64,000 nucleotides of DNA, taken from assembly GCA_932521025.1 (NCBI GenBank), contig OW051468.1:4712064-4776063 (forward strand), read 5' to 3'. The translations under genes were made by a program, and so were the position numbers. Source of the stretch: Oscheius onirici. Lineage: Eukaryota; Nematoda; Chromadorea; Rhabditida; Rhabditidae. This document shows positions 16,110 to 25,429 of the stretch, piece by piece (position 1 is the first letter of the stretch; the number at the start of each line of letters is the position of its first letter). The notes beneath the pieces were generated by a model that did no database searches, had not been told where the DNA came from, and saw only the letters and a list, made by a program, of their open reading frames with translations.

Positions 16110-16772
16110 ATGATCCGTATCGTCGTTTTGTCTATCGTCTCGAGCCTAACTTATGCAGCCGATCTGTATCCCGTCGCGGATAAGGACAACTGTACCGTAG
16201 GGCAAAAGTATGGGCAATAGCTCTTTCCAAGCATAGTACAAACTCTGTCAGATTTATCCGTCAGGAGCATTCTCCCTATGTCTATGACTGTGTCAAGTTC
16301 GGCAAAAGCAACAGTATCAAATTTGCTGGCTGTATCATCAACGGCAAAGTGACTCCGCTGAATGGAACTGGAGAACAAATCTACACGAATCAGCACTATG
16401 GCTACAAGTTTAAGTGTCATCAAGACGAAAAGGGATATTTCCGCGTCTCGATTGTTGGATGTATCGTTGATACGAAGCCGGTAGAGGTGGGGAAGACGGG
16501 TGTTTACACAGACCTACAAAATGACTACGGATATCTCTGGGGATGTAGAGACATTGAGGGAAACGTTCAGATCACAAGAGAAGGTAAGTCAGAGAAAAGA
16601 GAGGACGATATCCTTTATAGGTTGCTACTTGGGCCCAGAGACGGAAGACGAGGTCTTCTTGAAAGTGAACGAAACCAAGGAGATTCCAGAGCTGGAACAG
16701 TACTGTAAATGTGCCTACAATGGCAACGCTGTCATGTGTTCCAGCAGATTGGACAACCTCAATGCTTATTGA
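16110..16772 (+). CDS. Secreted cysteine-rich protein, two-domain (family member 2)
   Basis: Three exons (16110-16207, 16252-16583, 16621-16772). Signal peptide MIRIVVLSIVSSLTYA, then LYPVADKDNCTVGQ, matching family member 1 closely. Two Cys units follow: FAGCIINGK...YKFKCHQDEKG and VGCIVDTKPVEVG...YLWGCRDIEG, then GCYLGPETEDEVFLKV and QYCKCAYNGNAVMC. It is in inverted orientation to member 1 and about 190 bp from it, so the two may share a promoter region. Likely an extracellular protein; function unknown. Confidence 0.75.
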
Positions 16773-16916
16773 AAAACCAATGAATTGTTCTCAGACAAAA
16801 AAGAATCTGCTCGATTCGTACAGTATCGACAAGTTTTATAACAGAAAGCAAGGACATACCAATGAGTTTATTGGTAGTAGACAGTAAGAATCACCTGTAG
16901 TTTTGTCTTTGGTGTC

Positions 16917-18413
16917 CTAGGTGGCTCCATGGTAGATCTTCGCGCCGTTGACGGTGACCATCTTCACTTTCGTTCCTTCGGGGGCTCGACCGGAAATTCC
17001 GATCCTTCCAGCCGGTGCCGAGATGTCCAGGATCATCGTGACCTTGATTCTGCCGTCGGTCAGCTTCTCCACAGCCAGCTGCTGTTCCGGCTCAGTTCTC
17101 ATCGAGCTCGACGTGTTTCCAAGACGGCTCGGAGTGGTCCAGGCAATGTCGACGGGAATCTCTCTGGCAGTCGAGAGCTTGGTTTCCGACTTGACCGGAG
17201 TTCTGGACATCGACACATGAGCCGTATTGATTTTCGAGCTCATTCCGACGGCCGTGTCCACTCCAGAAGTCGGCTTTCCCATGTTGCTGTCACAGCTATC
17301 AGATCGCGAGGTCAGTCCGATAGCCGTGTTGATTCCGGTGGAAGTCTTCTTCTTTCGAATGGCACGACAACCAGACTTGGAGCTAAATCCACGAGACTTG
17401 CCCTTGGAGCTGGTGCCAACAGCCATCTTCTTGCGACTGGTCTGACTACCAGACTGGACATTGCTTCCCCGAGAGTTCTTCTTAGAGGTGACACCGATAG
17501 CTGTCTTCATCTTATTTTGGCTAGCTCGACCACCAAACTTGGAGCTTTTCTCACGACCCGTACTGGTATTGGAGCTGCTTCTGACGGTAGTCTTCAGCTT
17601 TTTCTGACTGACTTGCCTACCAGAGCTAGAGCTCAGTCCAACAGCAGTGTTCACGCCGGCAGACGTCTTCTTCTTCTTCCTACTGGCCTGACTACCAGAC
17701 TGAGAGCTGCTCCTGGATTTGATACCAACAGCGGTCTTCATCTTCTTGCGACTGGTCGAACTACCAGTGTGAACACTGTTTCCACGAGAGTTATTCCTAG
17801 AGGTAATACCAATGGCCGTGTTCGCTCCAGAGGTCGGCTTTCCCGTGTTGCTGTCGCAGCTACCAGATCTCGAGTTCTGTCCGACAGCCGTATTCATTTC
17901 AGTCGGCGTCTTCTCCTTGATGCTCTTCTCGCGGGCTGTGCTGGTTCCAGAGCAGCTACTGACAGCCGTCTTCATCTCCTTTTGACTGTCTCGACTACCA
18001 GACCTCGGGGCGATTCCGATGGCTGTGTTGACTCCAGCGGTTCCCTTCTGACTGTCACAGCTACGAGATCTCGAACCGATTCCAACAGCCGTGTTGACTC
18101 CCGAAGTAGGCTTGTCCATGGCGGGCAGCGACTTTTTGCTGTAGAGATCAGCCCGACGAAGACTGGTCCTGGCACGGGTCGTCTGGTCTCGGATGGATCC
18201 AAAGGGCGAGCTGGTTCTTTTCTTGGCGGGACTCTGGGAGCAGGCAGTCTTGTTGGACATCGTGTTGCTGAAGGCCGTTTCCGTCGAATGGGCTCTCGGA
18301 ATTGGGGACCAGCCATCGCGTTGCGGAGCCAGAAGATTGGACAGCTGGGTTTCGGTGGCAGCTACCATTGCGTCCAGATTCTTGAAGGTCTTCTTCAGCG
18401 TCTCCTTGTCCAT
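16917..18413 (-). CDS. Low-complexity Ser/Arg/Lys-rich protein with NTAVG repeats
   Basis: Single open frame of 498 codons from the ATG at 18413. The N-terminus (MDKETLKKTFKNLDAM) is helical. The middle consists of roughly a dozen degenerate repeats of 20-40 residues with a core NTAVG(I/L) or KTAVG, each followed by SRS/SSS and basic SRKK(M/K) or CDSQKG tails. The last 60 residues form a non-repetitive, folded-looking domain with GRIKVTMILDISA and VKMVTVNGAKIYHG. I do not recognise the family. The basic, Ser-rich composition would suit a chromatin- or RNA-binding or phospho-regulated protein, but that is speculation. The opposite strand is also open for 504 codons; the minus strand is preferred because of its coherent repeats and C-terminal domain. 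Confidence 0.65.
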   Translation of the reverse strand: MDKETLKKTFKNLDAMVAATETQLSNLLAPQRDGWSPIPRAHSTETAFSNTMSNKTACSQSPAKKRTSSPFGSIRDQTTRARTSLRRADLYSKKSLPAMDKPTSGVNTAVGIGSRSRSCDSQKGTAGVNTAIGIAPRSGSRDSQKEMKTAVSSCSGTSTAREKSIKEKTPTEMNTAVGQNSRSGSCDSNTGKPTSGANTAIGITSRNNSRGNSVHTGSSTSRKKMKTAVGIKSRSSSQSGSQASRKKKKTSAGVNTAVGLSSSSGRQVSQKKLKTTVRSSSNTSTGREKSSKFGGRASQNKMKTAIGVTSKKNSRGSNVQSGSQTSRKKMAVGTSSKGKSRGFSSKSGCRAIRKKKTSTGINTAIGLTSRSDSCDSNMGKPTSGVDTAVGMSSKINTAHVSMSRTPVKSETKLSTAREIPVDIAWTTPSRLGNTSSSMRTEPEQQLAVEKLTDGRIKVTMILDISAPAGRIGISGRAPEGTKVKMVTVNGAKIYHGAT

Positions 18414-18596
18414 CTCCTTGCTTCAAATAACTTCGTCTTCTAGGTTTTTATTATAGTTAATGACTAAAAAAGAAATGTTTCAAACTAAATAAAGTTAATT
18501 GGAACACTCTGGAAGTACAAAGTCTTTTACGTAGTCCCTCAAACTAAAAAAAACTTTGCTAATGAGCTTTCAAATAGATGAGCAGATTTGAACTAA

Positions 18597-19018
18597 CAAG
18601 GTTAGCAACGCTATTCCAGGGCTAAAATAGAAATTCATGACTTCGCTCCGTCCCTTTCATTCCTCCGTTGTTACTTTCCTCCAGTCACTCTCCCTGACCC
18701 TTCAAAGAAACTACCAAAATTGTATTGTAACACACTCCCTCCCAAGCATAATTTCAAAATGTAGGACCTGAACGGTTTGCCCGGCCCGTTTCTAGCTTTA
18801 GTGAGTCTCAGCCCTAGTTCCCCTTTCCCTTCTCCCCTTGTCACTCTGTTCCAGTCACACAGACCCAGTAAGAAACTATCAAACTCATAAGAACCTTCGC
18901 GCACTTGCTTTTCCTGTCGCGACTTGTTAAAAACTAATTTGCGCACAAAGCTCCCCACCTTATCCTCAATTAGAGCTTCAGACACACACACAGAGACGCG
19001 AGAGCAATTTAAAGTGGA
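18597..19018 (+). repeat. Dispersed repeat R2, copy B
   Basis: Same family and orientation as 1240-1660, with the same internal blocks and the CA-rich end followed by GAGAGCAATTTAAA. It fills most of the gap between the NTAVG-repeat gene and the broken secreted gene. The GC-rich terminal hairpin of copy A is missing here. Confidence 0.8.
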
Positions 19019-19192
19019 TTGTAAGAAATTCAGGGTATGTGTTCGAAGTAACTGAGTCTTCTATTCGGAAGACCTTCTGTGTTCGACACGACATCGAGAG
19101 CAGACCCTTCAGAGCCTCGTAACAAGTTGACAGGACAATTTATTGAGCACATTCAATCTTTCAAGGCATTCTTGTCGTGGGAACAGCCAAGC

Positions 19193-19508
19193 TCATAAAA
19201 CGCCCTTGGAGCAATGACAGTACTGCTCTAGTGGGTCAATAAACTTGGTCTCTCCGCAATCCAGAACAATCTCATCCTCAGTCTCTGGAGCAAGAAGACA
19301 AGCCGTCGACTTTATGAAGATCCCTCTTTCATTCTTTTCGCAGATGTACCGATAGCAAAAGTCTTCTTGTTTGATGACAGTGAACGTCTTTCCAAACTCG
19401 ATAAACTTTCCGTAGTATTTGCGGAGTACAGTTCTTGTCATTAGCGACGGGGAAGTCGAGAGCCGAGACGGCGACAAGAAGACACATACTCGCTAGGAGA
19501 CGGTACAT
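19193..19508 (-). pseudogene. Broken paralogue of the secreted cysteine-rich family
   Basis: From the ATG at 19508 the frame gives a good signal peptide (MYRLLASMCLLVAVSA) and DFPVANDKNCT, matching the family start. The first Cys unit is missing. The second unit, GKFIEFGKTFTV...YICEKNERG...CLLAPETEDEIVL and QYCHCSKG, is present but in the next reading frame, so the two parts are out of frame by one base around 19420-19450. No GT-AG or plausible GC-AG intron fits between them. Deletion of the first unit together with a frameshift points to a degenerating copy; a sequencing slip cannot be excluded. Confidence 0.6.
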
Positions 19509-19719
19509 TGTTATCTTTTTTCTTTGGTTCGTGGCTGGCTTTATAGTCAGTCGACGGATGGGATTCCCTCAGGTTACGACGGCGAGAATTGTCGTGTAGG
19601 AGGCTTGTGACAGACAATAGTGTAGAAAAAAAACGAAGTTTTATTGTCTTTCGAAATCAGAAGAGGTCTTGGGAGCTCCGGCTGGAACAATTCGTCCTTT
19701 TGTTCGGGTCATCTTCGTT

Positions 19720-20112
19720 TCAGTATACTCTCCTTTTCTGTGCAATGGAGCACGTAAAGTTTGTCGAACTCAGTTCTCCTTCCACACGTCTCAAGTTCAA
19801 TGTTCGTCCACCAGGAACCACGCGGATATTTTCAAAGTATCATCCTGAAAGTTCTCCAAGAGTTGTTGCGGAACATACCATTGATAGTTAAATTGGGCTT
19901 TTTGCCCACATCTTTACACTCATAGTTGCCGTATATTAATTTTTCGAAAGGGATTGTGTGGTTGTGGACAGTTCCAAGGGAAATAGTGCTGTCATTGATA
20001 AAAGAACATTCTGGGACTGGCAGACTGGCAGAATTAGTCTCTTACCTGAGGCGGAAGCAAGATTCGATAACTGAATGAGACAGCTGAAGAGTAGAAATGA
20101 TTGGATGTACAT
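19720..20112 (-). pseudogene. Small secreted protein gene interrupted by an in-frame TGA
   Basis: Exons 20112-20046 (signal peptide MYIQSFLLFSCLIQL) and 20010-19879 (SECSFINDSTISLGTV...YGNYECKDVGKKPNLTI) splice cleanly with GT-AG. The third exon from 19844 then gives an immediate TGA in frame, followed by 39 further open codons (YFENIRVVPGGRTLNL...NFTCSIAQKRR) before a second TGA at 19720-19722. The cysteine spacing and the YEC and FTC motifs suggest a small Ig-like or Cys-rich fold. Either a nonsense mutation, stop readthrough, or a 67-residue protein with a coding-like 3' UTR. The promoter region is shared with the divergent Nanos-like gene. Confidence 0.45.
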
Positions 20113-20231
20113 CTTGTTTCCGCAGACAGACTCGAGCTTTTATGGTCGTCGAAATTCCCAAATCAAGAAAGATAATCATGCGTTGAAACGGTGGGTTCTT
20201 TTCGGCCAATTGCTCGATTTAGTTAAAAACA

Positions 20232-21227
20232 ATGCCTCATGTGAGAGTACCCAGAGAATCGTTTTTCGGAGGTCGGTGCTATTTATTCGATTCAAATTCC
20301 CGCCCTGCTCAATACAAAACTGGCGCGAAATCGCCTCCAAAAAGTTTCAGCAGATTCGAAGTGTCTTCTCTGGTAAAAAAAAATGTCGGAAGGCTTTTGG
20401 GTATGTTTTCTTCTTTTTTTTCTGATTATAAAACGTGCTAAAATGGATGTGGTTTATTTTTTTCTACAATCGGTGTCCAAACCAGTAAAAAGGAACGTGA
20501 TACAGCTTTGTATTTTGTATTCCACAGCATAGAATTGTCCTACATATATATGGTTGTTTTCAGAACCGATCGCTGCCGAATAACATTTGGGAAATGACTC
20601 ATACCGATTTGGTCTACGAGGTGAGCTTCCTCGTTTACTGTACAGTTTTGTTGTTTCAGCGTTTCAAACGACAAGGACAAACGGAGCAGGCTGGAAAAGC
20701 TGCCAGAGTTGGATTTATAAACCCACTGATGGACATCCAATTTTACCAAAGATTCTGTGCAGTAAAAGTCGAAATGAAGCCGCAGCATTACCTTTCAAAA
20801 ACCCTGGATGGATTCGATGACAAATCCTTCAGCTTCAATATGAGCACAAGTGAAATCGGCTATAGAAATAGGACCAGGACCGTCAGTGACAGTTCCACTA
20901 GCAGCAATGTAGGTTGAGCTTTCAATTTGATCAATTTGTTCTATTTCAGACCCGCCTGAACATTTGCACCTACTGCCGTAATATAAATCTTCCCTACGTC
21001 GGTCACACAAAGGAAGAATGTTTTGCTCTCGCCAGTCTCAATCCCTGCAAAATTTGTTTCGCTTCTGGAGCTGATAATCACACTGCTACGTAATATTGTT
21101 CACCTTCTTTGATCCGAGTTATTTCAGATACTGTCCGTATAAGCCAAAGACTATCCTCAAACTGAAGCCCGAATATGTCATTCGCTACTTCAATCGTCGT
21201 CGCGCCGGAAGCCTTCCGATAATTTGA
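20232..21227 (+). CDS. Nanos-like CCHC zinc-finger protein
   Basis: Five exons (20232-20372, 20564-20620, 20660-20908, 20950-21089, 21128-21227) total 687 nt, 228 aa. The C-terminal domain has two CCHC zinc knuckles. The second, CKICFASGADNHTATYCP, keeps the exact C-x2-C-x7-H-x4-C pattern and wording of Nanos. The first starts with the typical CTYCRN but is short (C-x2-C-x9-H-x4-C rather than C-x2-C-x12-H-x10-C). Nanos proteins bind Pumilio/FBF-target mRNA 3' UTRs and repress translation in germ cells. The N-terminal 130 residues are unstructured, as is usual. A retroviral-type CCHC protein is less likely because of the second-knuckle match. Confidence 0.75.
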
Positions 21228-21339
21228 ACCCAGATTAGAGTTGCCTACAAATCATTTTTATAGTCTACGATAGATCTCTACTAATGTACAAACCTCCCCT
21301 CTATTTTATCTAATTGACACGTTGTTTTTTCAGTTTCTG

Positions 21340-21573
21340 TCAAATTTTGTACCATGCATTATATGCCACGTTTTGTTTACTGAATCCTTCACTCTTTTTC
21401 CCTTTGTATATTCGAGTTATTGGCACATCGTTTGTCGTGTTTAGAGCCGTCAGCTTTTGAGACTTATCCGGTTCCGGCAAAGTGGCAGAGTGTTTGACGC
21501 CCCGACGCGCGATGACCGTCAATACCCCGGTCCGGTCGACGAGATTGACACCAGCAAGCCGAGAGGCCAACAA
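21340..21573 (-). CDS. Possible small mitochondrial protein (uncertain)
   Basis: An open frame with an Arg-rich, mitochondrial-presequence-like start (LASRLAGVNLVDRTGV...IARRGVKHSATLP) and a polar tail ending in a TGA. No in-frame ATG is visible before an upstream stop, so an extra 5' exon would be needed. No family is recognised. The opposite strand is open for part of this stretch. Listed as a weak candidate only. Confidence 0.25.
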   Translation of the reverse strand: MLASRLAGVNLVDRTGVLTVIARRGVKHSATLPEPDKSQKLTALNTTNDVPITRIYKGKKSEGFSKQNVAYNAWYKI

Positions 21574-21909
21574 GCGGTTCAGCCGGCATGTATGGTAGGT
21601 TTGGTATCTCTTCTAATTTATTTCCCCATGTCTCCTTTCTACAATGCATCTCGTAGCACCGTCTCGCAGAGCCTCTACTATTTGGCATGAATTTTGCATT
21701 CGTCCCCAGCTGTTCGTTTCCTATAGAAACTAAAAGACGAAGACTTCGGACCAGCTCCTTTTTCGCCTTTGGACTCTTGTGCGAGTGGCTCCCGCATGTT
21801 CCAATCCTCGTTTGTTTCCTTCTCGAAGCTCTGTTTATCCAAGCATCGAGCCCTTTCTCAATGAAACGGTTCGCGCTTATTGTTGCCTCTCAAGACACGA
21901 CCTGTAAGC

Positions 21910-22169
21910 ATGCTTCCAGACCTCCTTCCCAACAATGGAAAGGAGATTTGGGAGAGTCTGTTGAGTGACATTTTGAGCGAAGGCAAGGAGGACCGGAAGG
22001 TCCAACTTCTTCTGCAGTGAGTTATTTTTCAAAGACCTTGTAATGTTGTTTCAGAGCGACTCTGCTTGGTTGTACAGTCTTGGCCATGATTGCAATTGTC
22101 GGAATCGTCGTCATTTACTCGCGTCAGACGTGTTCGAATCCTAAAAGACGTTACCCACGAATACCTTAA
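21910..22169 (+). CDS. Short single-pass membrane protein (73 aa)
   Basis: Exons 21910-22016 and 22055-22169 join in frame. The first 36 residues are acidic and helical (KEIWESLLSDILSEGKED). A hydrophobic segment of about 20 residues (LLGCTVLAMIAIVGIVVIYS) follows, then a short basic tail ending RRYPRIP. The stop TAA overlaps an AATAAA signal (22168-22173). The layout resembles small regulatory membrane micropeptides; no family is recognised. Confidence 0.5.
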
Positions 22170-22251
22170 TAAATATTTCATTAAATTAAATAGAAAATCA
22201 ACGAGAATATCCAAGAGTAAAGCGATGACAATTTGGAGCTAGAATCTAGAG

Positions 22252-24783
22252 CTACTTCTTCTTGCCACCTTTGTTCGATGGAAACGCAGCGGCGAGGAGC
22301 TTCTGCTGGACGGGGGCTAGCTCGGCTCGTACAGGATCAAAAAGTCTTAAAAAGCCAACTATTATTCTTATGAACAAGTCTTACCCGTTGATCGAGTTAA
22401 CGACGGCATTTTTCAGGTCGGCCGGATGGAGAGGGAATGTCGGGTTTGAGCCAATTAAGAATTCCTTCTCAAGAGCCTCGTAGTTGGGAATACTGATATT
22501 TCCGCCATTGTCATCAGCCCGCTGTATTTCGAGGTCTAAACTCGGTTTTACTAGCCCAAAATATAATCGGCCTACTTTTTCCTGCTAGTAGAGGGAAGAC
22601 AACCTTCTGAGCTAGTTGCATTGCAATGTTTCCGTTTAAATTCTGCGGTTCACAAAACGATCTGGCTATTTTGGTCTTGATCTGTTTGGGAGTATCGAGC
22701 GGATCCAAAAGAAAATCGGCAGATCGACATCCCATTTTCTGGCCATCACAGCCTGGAATCATAGGCACTGTTATCTGAGCAGGAGCATGGCTTCCGACTG
22801 ATTGAAGGAGCTGAAAAGTTTGTTTTAAGGAAAACTCAAAAAGGGTTACTTTTACTGAAATGTTGGCAACAGAAAGAGCATCCGGCTCGTCTCCTAGCAG
22901 TACAAGATCGGGATTGACTAGTCGAACATTCAAAGCATGCAGAATCGGGACAAGATTTCCGGCCAACGAAGTTCCCTCACATAGACTGGTTTCATCTCTC
23001 GTCACAGCACAGGCCATTTTGTACATATCCAGAACATAATCACTGAAAGTTTTAAACTTTTCACAAGCAAAAACTTCAAACCTGGTAAACTGCTCTCCTA
23101 GACTGGATGCAAGGACACTTTTCACATTTTCGAGATTCAAAGCCTTGATGACAGCGTCAACCATAGTTCGGAAGTACTCGGATCTGGCTTCTTTAGCTGC
23201 CCAGGTGACCTTTTCGCCATCTAGGAATGCTTCGATATCGGAGATTAGCACAACGGCCGAGAATTTCACTCCTTCTGAGGCGAGTTTCTGAAGAATGAGA
23301 TAAAGGTGAAAACAAATAAAATGCCTTTAGTTTGAGCAATCCAGAAACGAATCCAAGATGGAATTTTCCCTTAGGATGAATTGGAAAGACGATATTCAGG
23401 GGATGATCAGTCGCCAAACTGGACCGGATAGAGTAGTCACTTTCAATCACTGTAGAACAGTTAACGATGGCTTGTAATAGCGCTTCCTGAGCTGCAGACA
23501 GCTCTACATGAATTCGAACAGGAAGGTCGACTCGTCTCTCGGCAACCGTCTGATATCCTTTTTCCAAGGCGACCGTCACATCATCATTTTGGCATCGAGC
23601 CTGTACTTTCGTCAACAGTTCGACAAGAAAATTGCATAGGGATTCTTTCAAATGTTCCTCTGACAGCGTTCCGGCAATGAAGGCTTCTCGCACATCTTCA
23701 TAATTGAGATATTCTCTAGAAAAGAATTTTTGGTGAATAAATAAGGAAAAAAACTAACTTGTTATTCAGATGAACAGTTTTGGCGATTGGAAGGTAGACA
23801 TTGCTGTAAAAGGAAAGGACACCGTTATCGTCAGCTTGTCTCGGACAGGCGGCATTGATAATCTTCATCCGGACGACTCCAGGCGTGTCCAAAAGATCGA
23901 TTTTGGAGTCAGCTTCGGAGCTGAATCGTATGATAATGTGCCAAATATAAGAAATCAAATACCTGCTCATCTTTCCTCCAGTCAATCCAGGAACCATGGG
24001 ATTCATTAGATGCCATCGTTTGCCGAGTTTCAGTTTCGGAAGTTGCTCTTCGGCCAAGATGAAGATTTTGCGCTGATCCACTCCTCCAAATTGACCGTCA
24101 ACCTTCAGATATTGTTCATCCAGCGCCTGGAGCAGAGGGTAGAGGAGACCAGAAAGAAGAGGCGATTCGACTTGCTTCACAACTTCGGCGCCAGCTTTCA
24201 GAGCGTCTCGCTGAGAGACTTGACCGCATAACCGGAGAAGGTCGAAGGTATACTCTCTAGAAGAAGTTGAAAATAAGAAAACATACAAATGTACCTGCTC
24301 AACTGAAACGTTGTCCCTCTGACGAAATGAAGGCGATCAATAGGAATGTCCAAAGATTCAAGAAGGCTCTTGATCACGTGTTCGTAGTAAATTACGCGGT
24401 TCTCCAAAAGCTCCCACGTGCTCTTCATGTTATCCAGGAACGCGTGGAGATCGGCGAAAAGAATGGTCACCTGAATTTCTGTTATCGATTCGGAAAAAAA
24501 AACTGAGAGTAACCTTCAAGCCAGACTGAAGAAAATCGGCAATCTTTTGCATAGGAACCATGTAGCCGACGTGTGGTTTGCCCGTAGTAGCAGTTCCCCA
24601 GTAGAGGTGGGGGACTTTTCCCTCAGTGCTCAGCTGTTTTTCGAGTTTGTCCGTTCCTAGAAACTCCTAAAACACATTCGTCAAAATAACTAATAAAGGG
24701 CTAACCTGCAAATTGCGCAAGATCATCTCTCTCCGCTGCTTGACCTCTTCGGTTAATTCCAGCGGCGCGGCGTTTTCGGTCAT
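22252..24783 (-). CDS. yars: Double-length (tandem) tyrosyl-tRNA synthetase
   Basis: Eleven exons sum to 2127 nt (708 aa): 24783-24706, 24666-24514, 24470-24295, 24256-23963, 23920-23759, 23715-23325, 23287-23082, 23042-22856, 22810-22576, 22535-22385 and 22345-22252. The first half has the class I HIGH variant [10 protein letters not shown], the Tyr-pocket block [27 protein letters not shown] (KMSKS) and a C-terminal anticodon-binding helical region. The second half repeats the fold: [10 protein letters not shown] at the HIGH position, [12 protein letters not shown] aligned with [24 protein letters not shown] at the KMSKS position, then another anticodon-type end ([15 protein letters not shown]). 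The second KMSKS is degraded (KMGCR), so only the first active site is likely functional. Other TyrRS enzymes work as dimers; this resembles the pseudo-dimeric TyrRS of Leishmania. One intron (23324-23288) uses a GC donor. Confidence 0.9.
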
Positions 24784-25429
24784 TATTGCTGAAAAATGTG
24801 ATAAAGAAAGAAGGGGAGCAGAGAAAATGGACTAGGTTCGAAGTCTCATGATCGTTTGTTCAACAAACTACGAGTGAGATTACATCAGATTGCGACTCTG
24901 AGTTAGGAAATACCTATCCACGTTCTTTTGACAGTAACAGACGAACATGTAAGTTTTCGTTGGGATAAAAGTAAGGGGAAATTTAGATCGACTACATTTC
25001 AAGAAGGGAAGTGAGGTTTCGGCCGACATACGTGTCCGCAGTGGTTGTCAATTAGGGGTTTTTCTCATCCATTGACCCCCTTCTGAATGCCACTTTCGTT
25101 TTTAGGCAGCAGAATGATAGTTAGGTAAAAACTGGGCAATAAAAATAGAAAAGAGAGGATCAAAAATGGAAATAAGGATTTGGAAAACCCGCTTCAAAAA
25201 GTGCCGCTCAGTTTTGAAGTTTTTGCGCGCCGTTCAAAATTTCAGTCCTTTAATTTTTTTTTGTTTCTCTTCTTGTTCATTTTTCCGTTTTATCTTTTAT
25301 CGTTTTATCTTCTTGTTGAAAACTATGATAGACAAAGCCATTGAATAATCAGCATGACTCAATACTTACTACAATTATGTAACCTTCATGTTCCAGCGTT
25401 CCTCAAGATTGCGGCTAGGATGGCTAAGA
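24784..25429. other. Intergenic region between divergent genes
   Basis: About 650 bp upstream of both the TyrRS gene (minus) and the GLD-2-like gene (plus). AT-rich with T-tracts; no recognisable element. A TTCCAG just before the GLD-2-like ATG could be a trans-splice acceptor. Confidence 0.4.

Noticed and set aside
16929..18443. 504-codon open frame on the plus strand opposite the NTAVG-repeat gene
   Set aside because: Its translation is Arg/Ser/Gly/Leu noise mirroring the minus-strand repeat; it has no domain-like segment, while the minus frame has ordered repeats and a folded-looking C-terminus.
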